Shown here in pieces: positions 1 through 12,639 of a stretch of 64,000 nucleotides of DNA. The first letter of the stretch is position 1. Each line of letters starts with the position of its first letter. The translations under genes and the position numbers were made by a program. The stretch is from Elysia crispata. Lineage: Eukaryota; Mollusca; Gastropoda; Plakobranchidae. Under the pieces are notes generated by a model that was not told the DNA's origin, did not search any database, and saw nothing but the letters and a program-made list of their open reading frames with translations. The stretch is taken from NCBI GenBank assembly GCA_033675545.1, contig JAWDGP010002612.1, positions 107,501 to 171,500 of the forward strand, read 5' to 3'.

Positions 1-3000
1 ACTACAAAGTTTAAACAAACCATTGGTTTTGTATTTACCGCAGATTTTACAATAATACTCTTCTGTGTCATCCATAGATGTGAAGCAATTAGCATGTTTG
101 ACTAGAAACATGGTTACCTCGCGGTGGCGACGGACCATTGCCTTCTTCCACTGTGGTGTGGTAATTTGACTTCTGTGTGCCTCCTCAAAAAGAATTTCAG
201 AGTCGCTTTCTGAGCTGTAATAAATTTCAGCGCCATCTTGGATCCCTAATGCTTGGTGTGCACGAGGCTGAGACTCTGTTGTTTGAACACTTAAGTCATC
301 TGTCTGGGCTATTTGATAATCAGGTTCTATCACAACTTTTTTGTAGCCATGCTGGCAGTCCAGCTGTTTTAATAAGTTATGTGTGTAATTTTGCGCAACA
401 CCTCCGCTTTTAAAGTCTTTGTCATCTTTTCCTGGTGAACTGGTTTCTGAAGCTGCCGTTTTCAGTTTGCTCATTCGAATATTTGAAACTCTACAAAGTT
501 CTCTTCTTTTCAAGACGCAACTTTCCAGCTCTTCCATGTCCATATCTTTAACTTGTGACACTTTACTAACTGTATAGTTCTCTATATCGGCAGCAATTTC
601 AGATTTTTCAGTGGTGGGTTCAAAATCTGAGCTCGACTGTGATTCTCGAAAATAGCTAGGAGACCTTTGCTCAAGCTCACCATCTAATTCTGAGGGATAA
701 CTCTCGATCATGCTATTTCTGCAAGCAACGTCAGGCGCGCAGTCTGTTTTAATATCAGATGAGTGTGCAGGGTGTGTTGTAAAAGTGAAATTAGAGTTCT
801 CTGCACCTTTGATTTTCACATTTCTCTTTGTTTGGCTGGAAGATAACTTCCCTTTCCTCGCGAGAGACCAGAAAACCTCGAAATGTTTCGTATTGTGATA
901 TTTCCGTCTTTGTTGTGCAGGCCTTCTCCGGGTACATGTCTTAATTTTTCGTTCATTTCTTGTAATCACAATTTTCGAACCATGCCCCGTTGATCTTATC
1001 CTGTTGGTGATCCTATTTGCCAAAGACTGCTCATGGTCTGACTCCGAAGAAAAAGTGTCCAACTTGGCTAAGACATCTTTCCCGTCATGAGAGCAAAGAT
1101 GAATTCTAAAAGACTCAGATGTTGGAAGATTGAGTCTTGGTATTAACACACAGCATGGACGCAAGGCGTCTGTGAGCAACGTTGGATCTCCATTAAAAGT
1201 CATCTTCCTCAAGTCGATTTTCTCACAGTCAAAGTCGGACCAAAACGTTTCTTTGGTTGCAATGCTCAGCCTCTTCTTTTGAGCCCCGATAGTTCCTCGC
1301 TGGCTTTTTCTTTCATATTTACCTTCAGATGTGCCAGTATCGGCTGAGTACAACTTCAAATTAGAGGGACTTGGGACCTTCCCCTTTGACTTGCGAGCCA
1401 CTCTACAAAAAGGAGATTTGTAAAGATTTTGGCAACGTTTTTTGTTTACATGTCGATGTTTATTCTGTTTTAAAGAGATAAGTTTATTTGGTTCACATCC
1501 GTTTTGGCGTCGAGATAGAGTCAGAGAAGATCCTCTTCCTTTCCCATTTACAGATGAATTAGAATTCATGCTAGACGCCATCGTTGATACCACTGGGGTC
1601 TGAAAGAAGGAAGACGTCACGTCGGGATTCTGTTTACCGATTTCATTCGATACTTTAGGAATTAGCGACATTGTATTTGTAGTTAGTCCATGGACCACTA
1701 AGGACCCACACGTTGCTGTTTGGGTTTTATCGATGGCCCCTGTAAACATTGCCCTTGTCTCTGTTGGCAAAAGCGCTGGTATATTGATCAGTGGCCTTGA
1801 CGGCATACCTCTTGAGCCAGACAAGTAAGTTGACTTTGTCACGAGTGGCGAAGGCAATAAATTTGGGGTGCGTGATGATGCTGGAGGTAATCTTGCTTCA
1901 AACGATTGTGACACTGAGGTGTTCACTATGCCTGAAGAGTAAAGTGAAGTGGCAAGGACCGGGGGTTGGGATTGAAGTTCGTATAGGCCAAACGAGTGCT
2001 TTCCCAATGGCTCCAAATAATTAGTAGAAAGACTTGGTTGGCAAGAAAACTGGCTAGATCCAGATTCTCCTCTCACATTGAAAGACTGTGGTAAACTTTT
2101 GGCGGTGCCTGTTAAGTTGATTATTCTAGTCATGGGTGGCATAGGGGTATTAGAACAAGGGATTCCTAGCGAAGAAAGCTGCGACTGCAACTCAGTGGTG
2201 GCCAATGTAGCTTGCACAAAAGGAGCTTGAGACCGGAGTTTTCTATTCGGCTTGATCAAAGGGACAGGAAAGGCTATTTGTTCTGGATTAGCGACATCTG
2301 TTCCCATTGGTGAAGTGTATTTTTTCAACGCAGAAGAGTCTCCTGCTTGTATTAATTTAGTCAAGTCGTGCTGCGCGAGAGGCTGTAAACATCGTACTTG
2401 ATTTTCTGCTATGCTGCGATTGTTTAACTTAGCACCCAAAGGAGAAACAAAAGTGGGTGACACTGTTCGTGTTACGATATCGGAGTCTCTAGATGTATTA
2501 TCCGTTTTAGGAAATCTGTCGCTTTCAAGCGCATTGGATTCCCTCAACAATCCACTTGATGGATCGTACAGACTAGACAATGGTAAGTCACTTGTGCGCG
2601 ACATTTTTTCTTTTTCGACGCCGGCAGTGGCAGCGCATCTGATGCTTGTCTTGCTCTTGTTAGCTGATGTCTGGTTCAGTCCTGTCAAAGGCTTGTAGAA
2701 GCTCGATAGTGATGTGGGGATCATATGACTTGCTTTCACTGGCATTGAGTTAGTCAGGGTAAAAGAGCAATTGGCAGCAGAATTTTTAGCCATTACACCT
2801 TGTGGAAGAGTGGTGTGCATCTGATCAACACAACATTTAGCACTAATGACAGGCATGTCCAGATGCGTAAAGGTTGGCAGTGAAAGTTTTTTCGATGATG
2901 TTGTTGACGCCATTGTTGGAACAGTTTCTTTTGTAATTGGTCCAGAAGATACACTAGATTTTGGTACACATTTTGATGTTTTTGATAAATCAAGAGATGC

Positions 3001-5551
3001 AGATCTTGGTACTGATAAAAAGGCAACACGACCTATTATTGATGAAGCACTTGAAGTTGTAGAACCACTGGTATTAAAAGGTAATGTTGATAATTCGGCA
3101 ACAGCAGAGGAGACGTTTTTGGTGGGTGGTGTAACAGCAGCAGCTAATGATGAAACAGTATTTAATCCAGTGACATTCATTGTTGGTGCAAAAGCAGCAT
3201 TTGTAGCTGATTCAATGCGGTTTGATGAATCACCCGCCGTGGCTGATAAATTGGAGTTGGCTTTCGGGAGAGAAGGAAGAAGCGTCTGAACGCAGGCGTA
3301 AACATGATTACCGGTACGCGGTTTAATCTTTCTATAGGATTGAAACTTTTCTCTCCATTTCTTGAAATCTTTCAGTCTGCGCCTTTTCAGAATTGTCTCC
3401 GGAAGTAAGTACGGTGCAGATGCATGAAGTTCAGTCCCAGCATTAGAGCTGATTGCTTGAGAAATCTGTGCATTGTTTTCTCTATGTCTGATTTTGGCTG
3501 CATTGACCCTGAACTCATTTAAGAGTTGTTGCACGGTTTTGCGACGACTTGGTTTCATTTTTCTCCGCGGTTTACACTCTGGGGATAGATTTGACCTGTT
3601 GGTTGATATCGCCTTTTCATCTGACATTACAGTTCTTAATGATGACGCAACACCTTTTACAAAAGTATTCCCTTCTGTTATGCTTATAAGTCTGTCGTCA
3701 TGGGACTCATCGCACACCACTGTAGGCACATTTCTTTGAATCAAAGAATCGCCACCAAGAGATGGGGAATTGGTGATAGCTTGATGATTCTTTCCACCAT
3801 ACTCTAAATTAACAGACGCAGTTGTAGAAATGGAGCTAACCTTCGGCAAACAGGAGTGGGCTACACATTTGACCCCTGGGATTTGTACTTGAGATGGTAA
3901 TGGGACAATCGTAGATTGGGGAAAATTATCCCCTAACATGACGGGTGAAAATTGTTGGAGTGCACTAAGATTTCCAGACATGCTCTGTAACCCCATATTT
4001 TGGTAATCTTCTATAGGACTAAACTGCGGCGAAGACGCTTGGACAGTTGTTCCAGCCTGCCCTATCGAGCCTGCTTGAGAAAAGTTTATCGCACTGGGGA
4101 TACCAAGAACGTTACTCAAGTCAGAAAGGTTGTTAGTAAGTGGCGAGCTTTCTATGGGCACCACACTAACATGAGATGGGTGATATTGGGAAGAAGTAGC
4201 AAACAGTGTATTTTCAATAGGATTTTCATAAGAAGTTTTCTTGGCCTTAGCATGAGAATTGCTTGTGCAAGGAATAACAGCTTTTTTCCCCAACTGCCGC
4301 CTGTCGACTTCAGATATTTTCCTTCTGCAAATCTCTCGGGCTTTACATGGCAAACCTTTTTTGTTTTTCGCAATATTTTTCGCCTTACAGGATTTGGCTT
4401 TATCATGTGCACCAGAACCATGTTCAGTTTGGAAAGTGTTTGTATATGCAGATCTTACATCGTCTATTGACGTTGTTGATTCATTATCACTTGAGGTATT
4501 TGAAAAGTATCTTTCAGCTCCAGCACTCTCTCGCATTCTATTTTCCTGAAAAGTTCTTTGTTCATTCCCTTTTTGGTTTGAGCTGTAACATCTTGGTATT
4601 TCAGACATTGCATTGACTTTAACTTGAGCGACCTTCTCATTTGGTATGTTGAGACAATGTGCGACAGAGCACGTGAGGGCCGTGTGCAAAACTTGACTTG
4701 TGTTGCCTCGCAATAAAGTAGTTGATGTTTGCACCTCAGGAACATGGTTCGCATGAGTTGCAAGTTGAGACTCAGAGAGTGAAGATAAGCATTTATGACG
4801 ATCTTGTAAACTACAGTTAGTGTCTCTTTCTCGAATTCTTTCTGCAAGAGAGTGATGGAGTGCTTTTTCAGAAAGTAAGGATTGTTTTTCATCGTTTTGA
4901 TACCGCTCTGGCACAACCTGGGCAGCCGTTCCAAGCAAGTGTCCTGGCCACATATTTGTACTTCCTATCGCAAACCGGTTATTTATGGTTGATGTGGTGA
5001 CAGTGGTAGGGCCTATTAGTCCGGAGAGGGAGTTGATTCCGACAGAATGAGGAAGAGTAGAAATTTCAGTCTTGGTTGAAGAGCAAATAGGTCCAGCAGA
5101 AAAACCGGTAGACGAGGCTAAACCCAACACCTGATTTCCGACTAGGACTCCCTGCATCAGTCCTTGCGGAACAAGACTGTTTAAAGCTAAGTTCGAAAAA
5201 AACGGAGCACTACTATTAAAGGCTGGAGATTGATTAGAGTAAATCTGACATGGGTTTACGTTTAAAGTCGGAAACTGCTGGATGATGTTTTGGGACTGAG
5301 AAATGATTGGGAGAAAATTGCTATTTGCTCCCGGGAGTGAGTTCCGAGACGTATTGGAAACCATTTCCATATTTTGCTGCCCAGAGTAGGAAAGGGGCGC
5401 GCGGGCTAAAGTTTGAGTCTGTACAGACAAAAGATTGGATAGATTGTGAATCTTGGGAGCAAAAGTCAAACCCACGTGAAAAGGAGAGATATTCTGTGAT
5501 ATATGTTTAGGCAAGATTTGAACAGAATTCTGGAAATTAGGAAAATTGACT

Positions 5552-5632
<81 letters not shown>

Positions 5633-6413
5633 TTACTACCACTGCAACTGCTGCTGCTGCTTTGAATTTTCAAGCCATTTGAGTCGCTTTTAGCACTATG
5701 CACAACCTGCAACGTCTCATTACACTCCCTAGTGTTAGGTGATGATAAAGAATTACGGTCATCTCTTGTACCCACGAATTTATTTGAGAGGACAGTTGTT
5801 GGTCTTGGAAGTAAAGGTACTTGAAAATTGCAGTCAGCGAAGAATCCTCTGTATGGAGGCTTTGGTTTTGATCGCCTCTTCCTACCTCTGGCACGAGTAC
5901 TGTGTGAACCCCTCAAATTCCTCTGCCCTCTTGTCCCTTTGCCTCTTCCTCGATCGCAATGAACCAATTCTTTCGATGGCTCGACAGTTATTTTTACACG
6001 CTCAGGCAAGGAATATCGTGAAGCCTCATATTTATCAGAAACCGCGGAGGTATCAAAAAGCGGGTAAACATTGAGCTTGCCATCTGCCTCTCTCTCCTCT
6101 TCACCAAAAGATGGTGAAGGTGATAACGCTTCTTCTTTTTTAATTACAAAGCCGTTTTCAATGCTCGAAATTGATGGCTTATCTTCGACATCCTCAATAA
6201 GCTTGATGTTAATCTTACAGTCCTTGCCGATTTGCTGATTCCATTCTCTTCCTACATCAGGAGTCGCCAACTCTTGAAAGGGCTTGTCGAATGTAGACTC
6301 CGCCTTGACCAGAGTAAGATCGATGGGCGGGCCTGAGCAAGGTATGTGCTTGTCAAAGGCTGATTTTGAGCCAAAGGTCACAGTACAACTGGAACAAGGG
6401 ATCATGCTGAATC
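1..6413 (-). CDS. Giant exon of a large, disordered zinc-finger protein (partial, runs off left edge)
   Basis: The minus-strand frame starting with ATG at 6405 stays open to base 1 (2,135 codons, no stop), so the C-terminus lies outside the window. A pyrimidine-rich tract ending in AG at 6415-6414 precedes it, so this is probably the first coding exon after a 5' UTR intron. An upstream coding exon is not excluded, because the frame stays open to the acceptor. Residues 4-23 form a C2HC finger (CSSC, then H20 and C23). Residues about 149-182 are Arg/Lys/Gly-rich and AT-hook-like. Residues about 248-285 are a serine run. Two Lys/Arg-rich stretches lie near 940-1030. At the edge is a CKIC motif that could open a second finger. 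The rest is Ser/Thr/Asn/Gln-rich low complexity. This suggests a nuclear DNA- or RNA-binding regulator; I do not recognise the family. Overlapping smaller ORFs on both strands are shadows. Confidence 0.8.
5552..5633 (-). repeat. (AGT)n codon repeat encoding poly-serine
   Basis: An uninterrupted ACT repeat on the plus strand reads as about 27 consecutive AGT serine codons in the zinc-finger protein. It is flanked by AGC serine codons and a few Cys/Gly/Asn codons. The flanking frame stays open on both sides. The purity suggests a recent, length-variable microsatellite inside coding sequence. Confidence 0.85.
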
Positions 6414-7153
6414 CTAAGAGAGGAAGAACCATCGAGATAAAAGATTAATATGCACTTAACATCGCCACAGATATAAACACACACAAAAAAGCGGAAAAAA
6501 AAAAGAAATAAGAAAAAGAGAGGGAAAGAGAGAAAAGAAAAGTAGTCAAGATAATGACATACTGCATACATTGTACATAAATTCAGATCTAATCGATTTA
6601 CATTGAAGAACAACAACGCTAGGTGCAACCATTATATTCAAATTATACTAAAGTCGCGGATCAAAACTAATACATGTCATTTAAATTAAAAAAAAAACTA
6701 TAATATCTTTTTATGAGAAGGTTGAGCACTTTTCTACTTTAGTAGTTTTACAAATTTTCTGTTAAACACGTAAAAACAGAATACTTGATTTTTAATCCAC
6801 AAAAAAAATGATAAAGGGCAGAATCAGCTCTGAACATTTTTGTGTTGAAATAAATAACTAACGTGGGATGAAAAGAGAAGAATGAGCAATTTTGAAATGA
6901 TTTCATGTTCCTTGCATGCATGACTATCAATATTTTAAAATTACAAAAAAAGAAAACAAAAAAAACCACAATCTCACTCACTGCCAAGTGGCGTGTTTAT
7001 GCACCTGCGGCATTGGTTAAGCTTCGGCTCCTTATGGGTCTAAATGGTTTTAAACATAATTATCATTTTCCTAAGGTATTGCTGCCTCAGGGTTTTTGCA
7101 GTGTTTCCGTCTGCTGTGAGAAAGTGGCAATGCGAGTCCTGCTGTAAATATTT
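6414..7153. other. Non-coding stretch upstream of the zinc-finger exon
   Basis: AT-rich DNA with purine-rich runs (about 6480-6545) and several poly-A tracts. No ORF here looks like protein in composition. It is most likely intron or 5' flank of the minus-strand zinc-finger gene. A somewhat less AT-rich patch at about 6975-7150 is unassigned. Confidence 0.5.
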
Positions 7154-7210
7154 TGTCAAAGTTTGCGCCTGAAGTGCTCGTGTGGTCCTGCTCATTGAAT
7201 CTATTAGCGG

Positions 7211-7290
<80 letters not shown>

Positions 7291-7320
7291 GACCAGACGA
7301 GCACTTCAGGCGTAAACTTT

Positions 7321-7324
<4 letters not shown>
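7154..7324. repeat. Inverted repeat (37-bp arms) around a TA microsatellite
   Basis: The left arm is 7154-7190 and the right arm 7288-7324. They are reverse complements apart from about two mismatches. Between them lie a short unique piece and a TA array (about 7214-7287). The arms are too long and too similar to be chance. This looks like a foldback or MITE end pair, or an inverted duplication of the microsatellite flank. A second TA run follows immediately. Confidence 0.75.
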
Positions 7325-7363
<39 letters not shown>

Positions 7364-7364
7364 T
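7324..7364. repeat. (TA)n/(CA)n microsatellite
   Basis: A TA dinucleotide run passes into a short CA run directly outside the right arm of the preceding inverted repeat. Confidence 0.85.
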
Positions 7365-7855
7365 AACAAGTAATTCACCATTTTCTCATGTGCAAACTTA
7401 TCTCTGCCAGCTCCTCTTTATTTTCTCAGGTCGATATCATAGGCATACTAGAGTCAACATTCGTGCCACACAAACTGTGAAAATAATTAAGCAAAAAAAA
7501 AAAAAAAAAAGAGGGATTGAGGACATCCGCACGTAAGCCAGTTCCTCCATGCACCGAGCCAATAACATTCAGCTAGTGACTTAAGCGCAATACTTCGGCT
7601 TTTCTTTCTCTTTTTGACTTCCATTTTTGCAGCGAAAATTTCTGACAAATGGTGGGTTGGGAATGAATGTGATATTGACATTGAATTGCTTTCTCTAATG
7701 AAGAGAAACCACACAGACCACAGATTCGGGCTGAATCCCGTTCACATGAATTGGGTAGCGTTGGAGAGTTCGAATTCGATGATGATTGGAGTTTTATCAA
7801 TGTGGGACATGTAGCAATTCACTAGCATCAACATTGACAAATTCACGAAGAAAAG

Positions 7856-8163
<308 letters not shown>

Positions 8164-8335
8164 TTGCAACGAAGAAGACAATCAAAAGCGCAACTTAAAG
8201 ATTGTAAAATTTAATAGAGAAATTAATGGTATGAATAATCAATCACAAACCTAGATCTTCCTTATAAGACGAACGATGTCATAACATATAAAAGGACGGT
8301 TTGTATAGACGAGGATTGAACCCGCACCTCGATGC

Positions 8336-8423
8336 GGAGGAGGAGGAGGAGGAGAAGAAGAAGAAGAAGAAGAAGAAGAAGAAGAAGAAGAAGAAGAAGA
8401 AGAAGAAGAAGAAGAAGAAGAAG
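8336..8423. repeat. (GGA)n/(GAA)n microsatellite
   Basis: A short GGA block grades into a GAA block of about 70 bp. The polypurine/polypyrimidine strand asymmetry could support triplex formation. Arg- or Leu-homopolymer ORFs across it are not genes. Confidence 0.9.
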
Positions 8424-8671
8424 CCGCGAGTGCGGTGATTCCAATATAATTACTTTTAGTTCTCCTAGTAATAGATCAAGTATTGTCACTTGTGAAAACT
8501 CAAATCAGAAAAAAAACAAAAGTGAACACACATCGTGATTTTCAGCTGAATAGATCAGCGGTTTTTTTTAACACTTCAGGTCGTTACAACTTTCAAGAGG
8601 ATAGCTGTTACATCCCAATCTCGAGTAGATCCAGATTATAAAGCCATAGTTTTAATAACCGCTAGGTCAGC

Positions 8672-8672
<1 letters not shown>

Positions 8673-8738
<66 letters not shown>
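8673..8738. repeat. (ATT)n microsatellite
   Basis: About 22 uninterrupted ATT units, followed by a short GAT-rich tail. Confidence 0.9.
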
Positions 8739-9861
8739 TGATGATGATAATGATGATATTAAACTTAAAATGGATGAATTCGTTTTAAATCGACTTATCT
8801 TTTAACCCAAATTACCCCCTCCTCCCCCACACCTCTATTTCCCCAACTGTTGTACCTCAGTCCTCACGTCTTCTGAAATGGAGGCTGGCGATCTGTACGC
8901 AATGGACTAGCAAAAGTATCGATCAAAATGGATACAGTACCTTGCATGCGCTGCTGAATGGCAATGCACAATCATCCAATACTTCTATCCCAATCAAGCT
9001 GTGTAAGCCTTGACCTCACTGCGAACCATGCAAACGTTTAGTCGAACGTAGTAAAGGGTATTTTTTGTAAGTCAAGCTACATGAAGATCTGGAGTCTTAC
9101 CTTACCTTTTATTTGTTATTGCGTTGATTGCATCCTTTCTTGCATTATCTTATGGTCAACCACCTGGGACTAGTTTTAACGCCGGGGAGCAAATGAGAGT
9201 TTAACCTCAGTCGAAGTTAATGAGGTTCACATTTCCTTGATCGATCACATAATAGAATATTGATTTGTGAATCCACTATAGATCTACATCTACTTGTAAG
9301 ATCTTACGTCTCACAATAGAGCTACATCTACATAATAAAGATCTTTTGTCTAGTTTATGATTAAGGAACAGTGACTATTACAGTTTTATGATAAGCTAGT
9401 TCCTGGTTAATAATAATATAGATCAACAAGTTAAATCATGATTCTAAATAATTTACGATCAATACGCCTTCCCTGTGCATAATAATCAGTTGGGCCAGCC
9501 TACGTGACTGCGTGACTTCGCTTGACTAGATCTAGCTTTTTCATTGGACGAGGAACATTAATGTGTTTACATGACAAGCCTGCTCTTGAAACAGCAACGG
9601 ATAAGAAGTGAACGGTGATTGGACGACAACAACTAAGGTCATTCGCGATCGACATAAAATAACTGACTGTGCTGACGGGGCAAGCTGAGACAGCCGTGTT
9701 TGGAGTGAACACAGCGGAAAACCAGAGGTTACCATCTACTTTGGTCCATGCTATAAAATTATTATAGTGATTATGTCCCAGCTGGCGCTCAGCATCAGAG
9801 AAGTCTATATAGCAATATAAAGCATTTGAAAGAAACCCTATTGACTGCGTTATGAAAGAGT
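8739..9861. other. Unassigned spacer
   Basis: No supported gene. A minus-strand ORF reaches from about 10042 to 9500, but roughly a quarter of it is isoleucine encoded by the TAA array and the remainder matches nothing I recognise. I treat it as non-coding, possibly 5' flank of the minus-strand zinc-finger gene. Confidence 0.4.
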
Positions 9862-9902
9862 ACACACACACACACTCTCTCTCTCTCTTTATAATAATAC
9901 TT

Positions 9903-9983
<81 letters not shown>

Positions 9984-9984
9984 T
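9862..9984. repeat. Compound (AC)n(CT)n ... (TAA)n microsatellite
   Basis: Short AC and CT dinucleotide runs (9862-9889) are followed after a few bases by about 80 bp of TAA repeats. Confidence 0.9.
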
Positions 9985-10417
9985 TGAAGCAAGGCGAGAA
10001 TTTAGGACCAAGTAACTTAGCGATTCTAGACCACCTTGACAAGTCAAATTTGGCATAAAGTTGTACATTGCCCTAAAGATTGGATAGGTAATATTAATTT
10101 TCATCAAAATTATGTTTATGAAAAATTAAATGCAAAAATGTTATTAAAATTTACTTATAAGAAAAAGACGAATGTGCCAACTACTTCCTGTAAGCACAGC
10201 CAAGATGGCAGGAATGAAACTGAAAAAACGCATACAATAAAGGCGGTAGCAGATCAAAAATCGTCCTCAGAAAAGATCTACATGATGCTACGGTAAAGAA
10301 TATTAAAAAAAAAAATGCTTTGATATAGGTTCTGGTAAGAGAGCCTAGATATTTACAGCAGCGAGACTCAAATCAAAAGGTTAAGATATATATCTAGATC
10401 ATGTAAGTAAAAGGGTA

Positions 10418-12353
10418 TGTAATGCATTGTGCTATTGACATTCTCACCTTTTATAGATGCGCACATTTGGATAGCGGACCGACTTCGATCTATATTGATA
10501 CTGCTTTATTTAGTAGTATAATCTTTGTACTTCAAGCCTAAGAACTTAGTCTTGTTTACTGAATACAGCCCGCACAACAAATTAATGAGGACATGAAGAT
10601 GTCCTGACTAAGCAAGCAATAACTTCAATTTTTCTGTCTTTTCGTTTCTGCGGTTGCTAGGGTCGTCCGATATATTAGTTTTGGTCACAAAAAACTTCCT
10701 TCCCATGACAACAAGCATAAAAAGGGCACCCTACCAGCTTTTTTCGGTATTTTTTTCATGGCCTATATATAAAAATGTACAACTTCCGTTGTTTATTTGC
10801 GAATGAGATTTAAGCCAACAATTTTCTCAAGGTTCTCAAAACATAAAAGTGGAGAAACTAACACAGTTTTAATTAAATTCCGACCTGAAATCGGCGCCTC
10901 GCCGCTATGGACTGAGGCCGTAACATATCACCCAAACTGCCATCTTTCATTATCATAATTTAAAAATAAATCACTAAAATGATATGAGACATCCTTTAAC
11001 TTACTCTGTAAATGTACTTAAATATACAGTATTCCGAAATAAAAAGATGCACCTGATACCAAATCTTTCCATACATATATCTAGATTTTAGATCTAGACT
11101 TAAATCTAGCTATATATAGATCTAGATCTAGATCTAGTACGTCTGATTAAAACGCCCGAAGCAGTGACTATTGTGCCGTTTACTTAAGATTACTTGTGGT
11201 AGATCTAGAGATTTACAAAGCATATTCTTAATAAAATAATTATTTAGCGAAGCTAGTCTAATTAAGGTTTAGCCTATACGATGCATTAGAGGCACGATAT
11301 CGTAGATCTACATCTAGCCTATGACAGATCACCCACCTAATTATGAATAATTATATTGAAATTTTAAAGGCATTAGTAGTGGAGTATAGTTAACTGAATG
11401 GCATACAAACCTGCACGTTTTTAAAGCACAGTTTATCAATGTAATTGTATTTATATAATTTGACTCCAAACCCTTTTTTTAACTTAAAAGCAATGGAAAA
11501 GAAGTATAAAGCTTTTAGTGTAAAATATATAGAAAGAGAAAATATGTTCGTCATCTCGAAAAATTTTCGAAACAAGAAAAACTGAATAAACTAAAACCAG
11601 CAAGCACCAACACTCACACACAAACACACACCCACAATGATCTCATTTCATATTTATTTTCACCTTGAAGGCAGTAAAGCTTTTCAAAAATTCTACAAAT
11701 TAATATTAAAAAAATGTGGAATTATTATGAAAATAAAGGATTATCAATTTGTAGGAAACTTTTCTAGACAATAATCCACCACAACACCATTTTTTACAAC
11801 ATAGGATAAATAACGTTTCCACCTTCTTTGATCGAAACAATTATGGCGGCATCGGAACATTACGAGAATCCCCTAGACATCCCGAAGTGCCTGTCTGTGT
11901 ATCTGCCCGTTCCTAATTTGTGGCCCGCACCGGGAGGAAAGTGTCCTTGAACTTATGTGGCCTAGATTCTGCGACATAGTTCTAGCATAGTAATGACCAC
12001 GTCACTCCTTGTTTACCTTTGTTCTGATTGGTTGCTATTTTATAGTGCACTACTCATCACTTGTACCAAGAATATTCTCGTATGAACTATGTTATTCCTT
12101 TTCTAGATAATTCCATAAGAGTCGAATTTGTGTCCAGTCAGTCAACCTACAATGAGTTTAAGAGTCAACTTTTTGTGAACAGTGAGTCAATATGCAGTGA
12201 TTATTGAGTCAAATGTGTTGGATATTAAACAGTTTCCACTTTTTTACTAGTGGAATTGAGACTGATTTTCTACGGACGAGTCGTGCGATTGGCTCTGTAT
12301 ATTTCCATACCCCTCAGACAAACAGAGCCAAACAGATCCCACAATCTGTTACA
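10418..12353 (+). repeat. 5' LTR, split by a nested insertion
   Basis: Starts TGT and ends ACA. It aligns to the 3' LTR in two blocks, 10418-10575 and 11931-12353, separated by a 1.35-kb insertion. Without the insertion and one target-site copy it is about 580 bp. Relative to the 3' LTR it lacks a short segment carrying the TATA-like sequence (near 12115-12121) and about 27 bp further downstream (near 12215). Confidence 0.85.
10576..11922. mobile_element. Nested TIR element inside the 5' LTR
   Basis: The 8-bp sequence GCCCGCAC occurs at both edges (10568-10575 and 11923-11930). The matching point in the 3' LTR (near 17990-18000) is uninterrupted, so this is a real insertion with a target duplication. 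The ends are short imperfect inverted repeats (AACAAATTA and, reversed, CACAAATTA). There is no coding capacity. It contains AGATCT-rich palindromic clusters (11080-11145). Eight-base duplications fit hAT-type elements, but the termini are not a clear hAT signature. Confidence 0.7.
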
Positions 12354-12354
12354 C

Positions 12355-12372
12355 TCGGGGCTCGTCCGGGAT
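12355..12372 (+). other. Primer-binding site, tRNA-Pro type
   Basis: The 18 bases right after the 5' LTR match, at 17 of 18 positions by my recollection, the site complementary to the 3' end of tRNA-Pro that is used by gammaretroviruses. Its position one base beyond the LTR is as expected for priming minus-strand DNA synthesis. Confidence 0.7.
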
Positions 12373-12639
12373 AGAATCTACAAGTTCAGCGCATCGGAGA
12401 ATCTTTACATCTAGAGATCTAGATTAGATCTAGATCTAAGTTATCAGACTTCGTCGGCTAGGATCTAGTACAGGCGCTCTTCCTGCTTTATTCCATGGAT
12501 CTAAATTAGATCTAGAGTCGGAGTCGCTCAAGACCAGTGCTGTGTCCTACGAAAACGGTGTCGAACGTTTCTACGTGAGTATTCAAAGCCTCATGATTTT
12601 CATGTAACACTCTCAGCTGATAAAGCTTCATAATGTAGT

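Noticed and set aside
4000..4934. Plus- and minus-strand ORFs up to 156 codons inside the zinc-finger exon
   Set aside because: They lie in other frames of a continuously open 6.4-kb frame with more protein-like, Ser/Thr-rich composition.
8290..8335. tRNA T-arm-like sequence on the minus strand (GGGTTCAATCC)
   Set aside because: A possible T-stem and loop exist, but I could not find D or anticodon arms or a proper acceptor stem. It may be a tRNA-derived SINE scrap.
9500..10042. 180-codon minus-strand ORF
   Set aside because: About a quarter is isoleucine from a TAA microsatellite and the rest resembles no protein family; probably chance.
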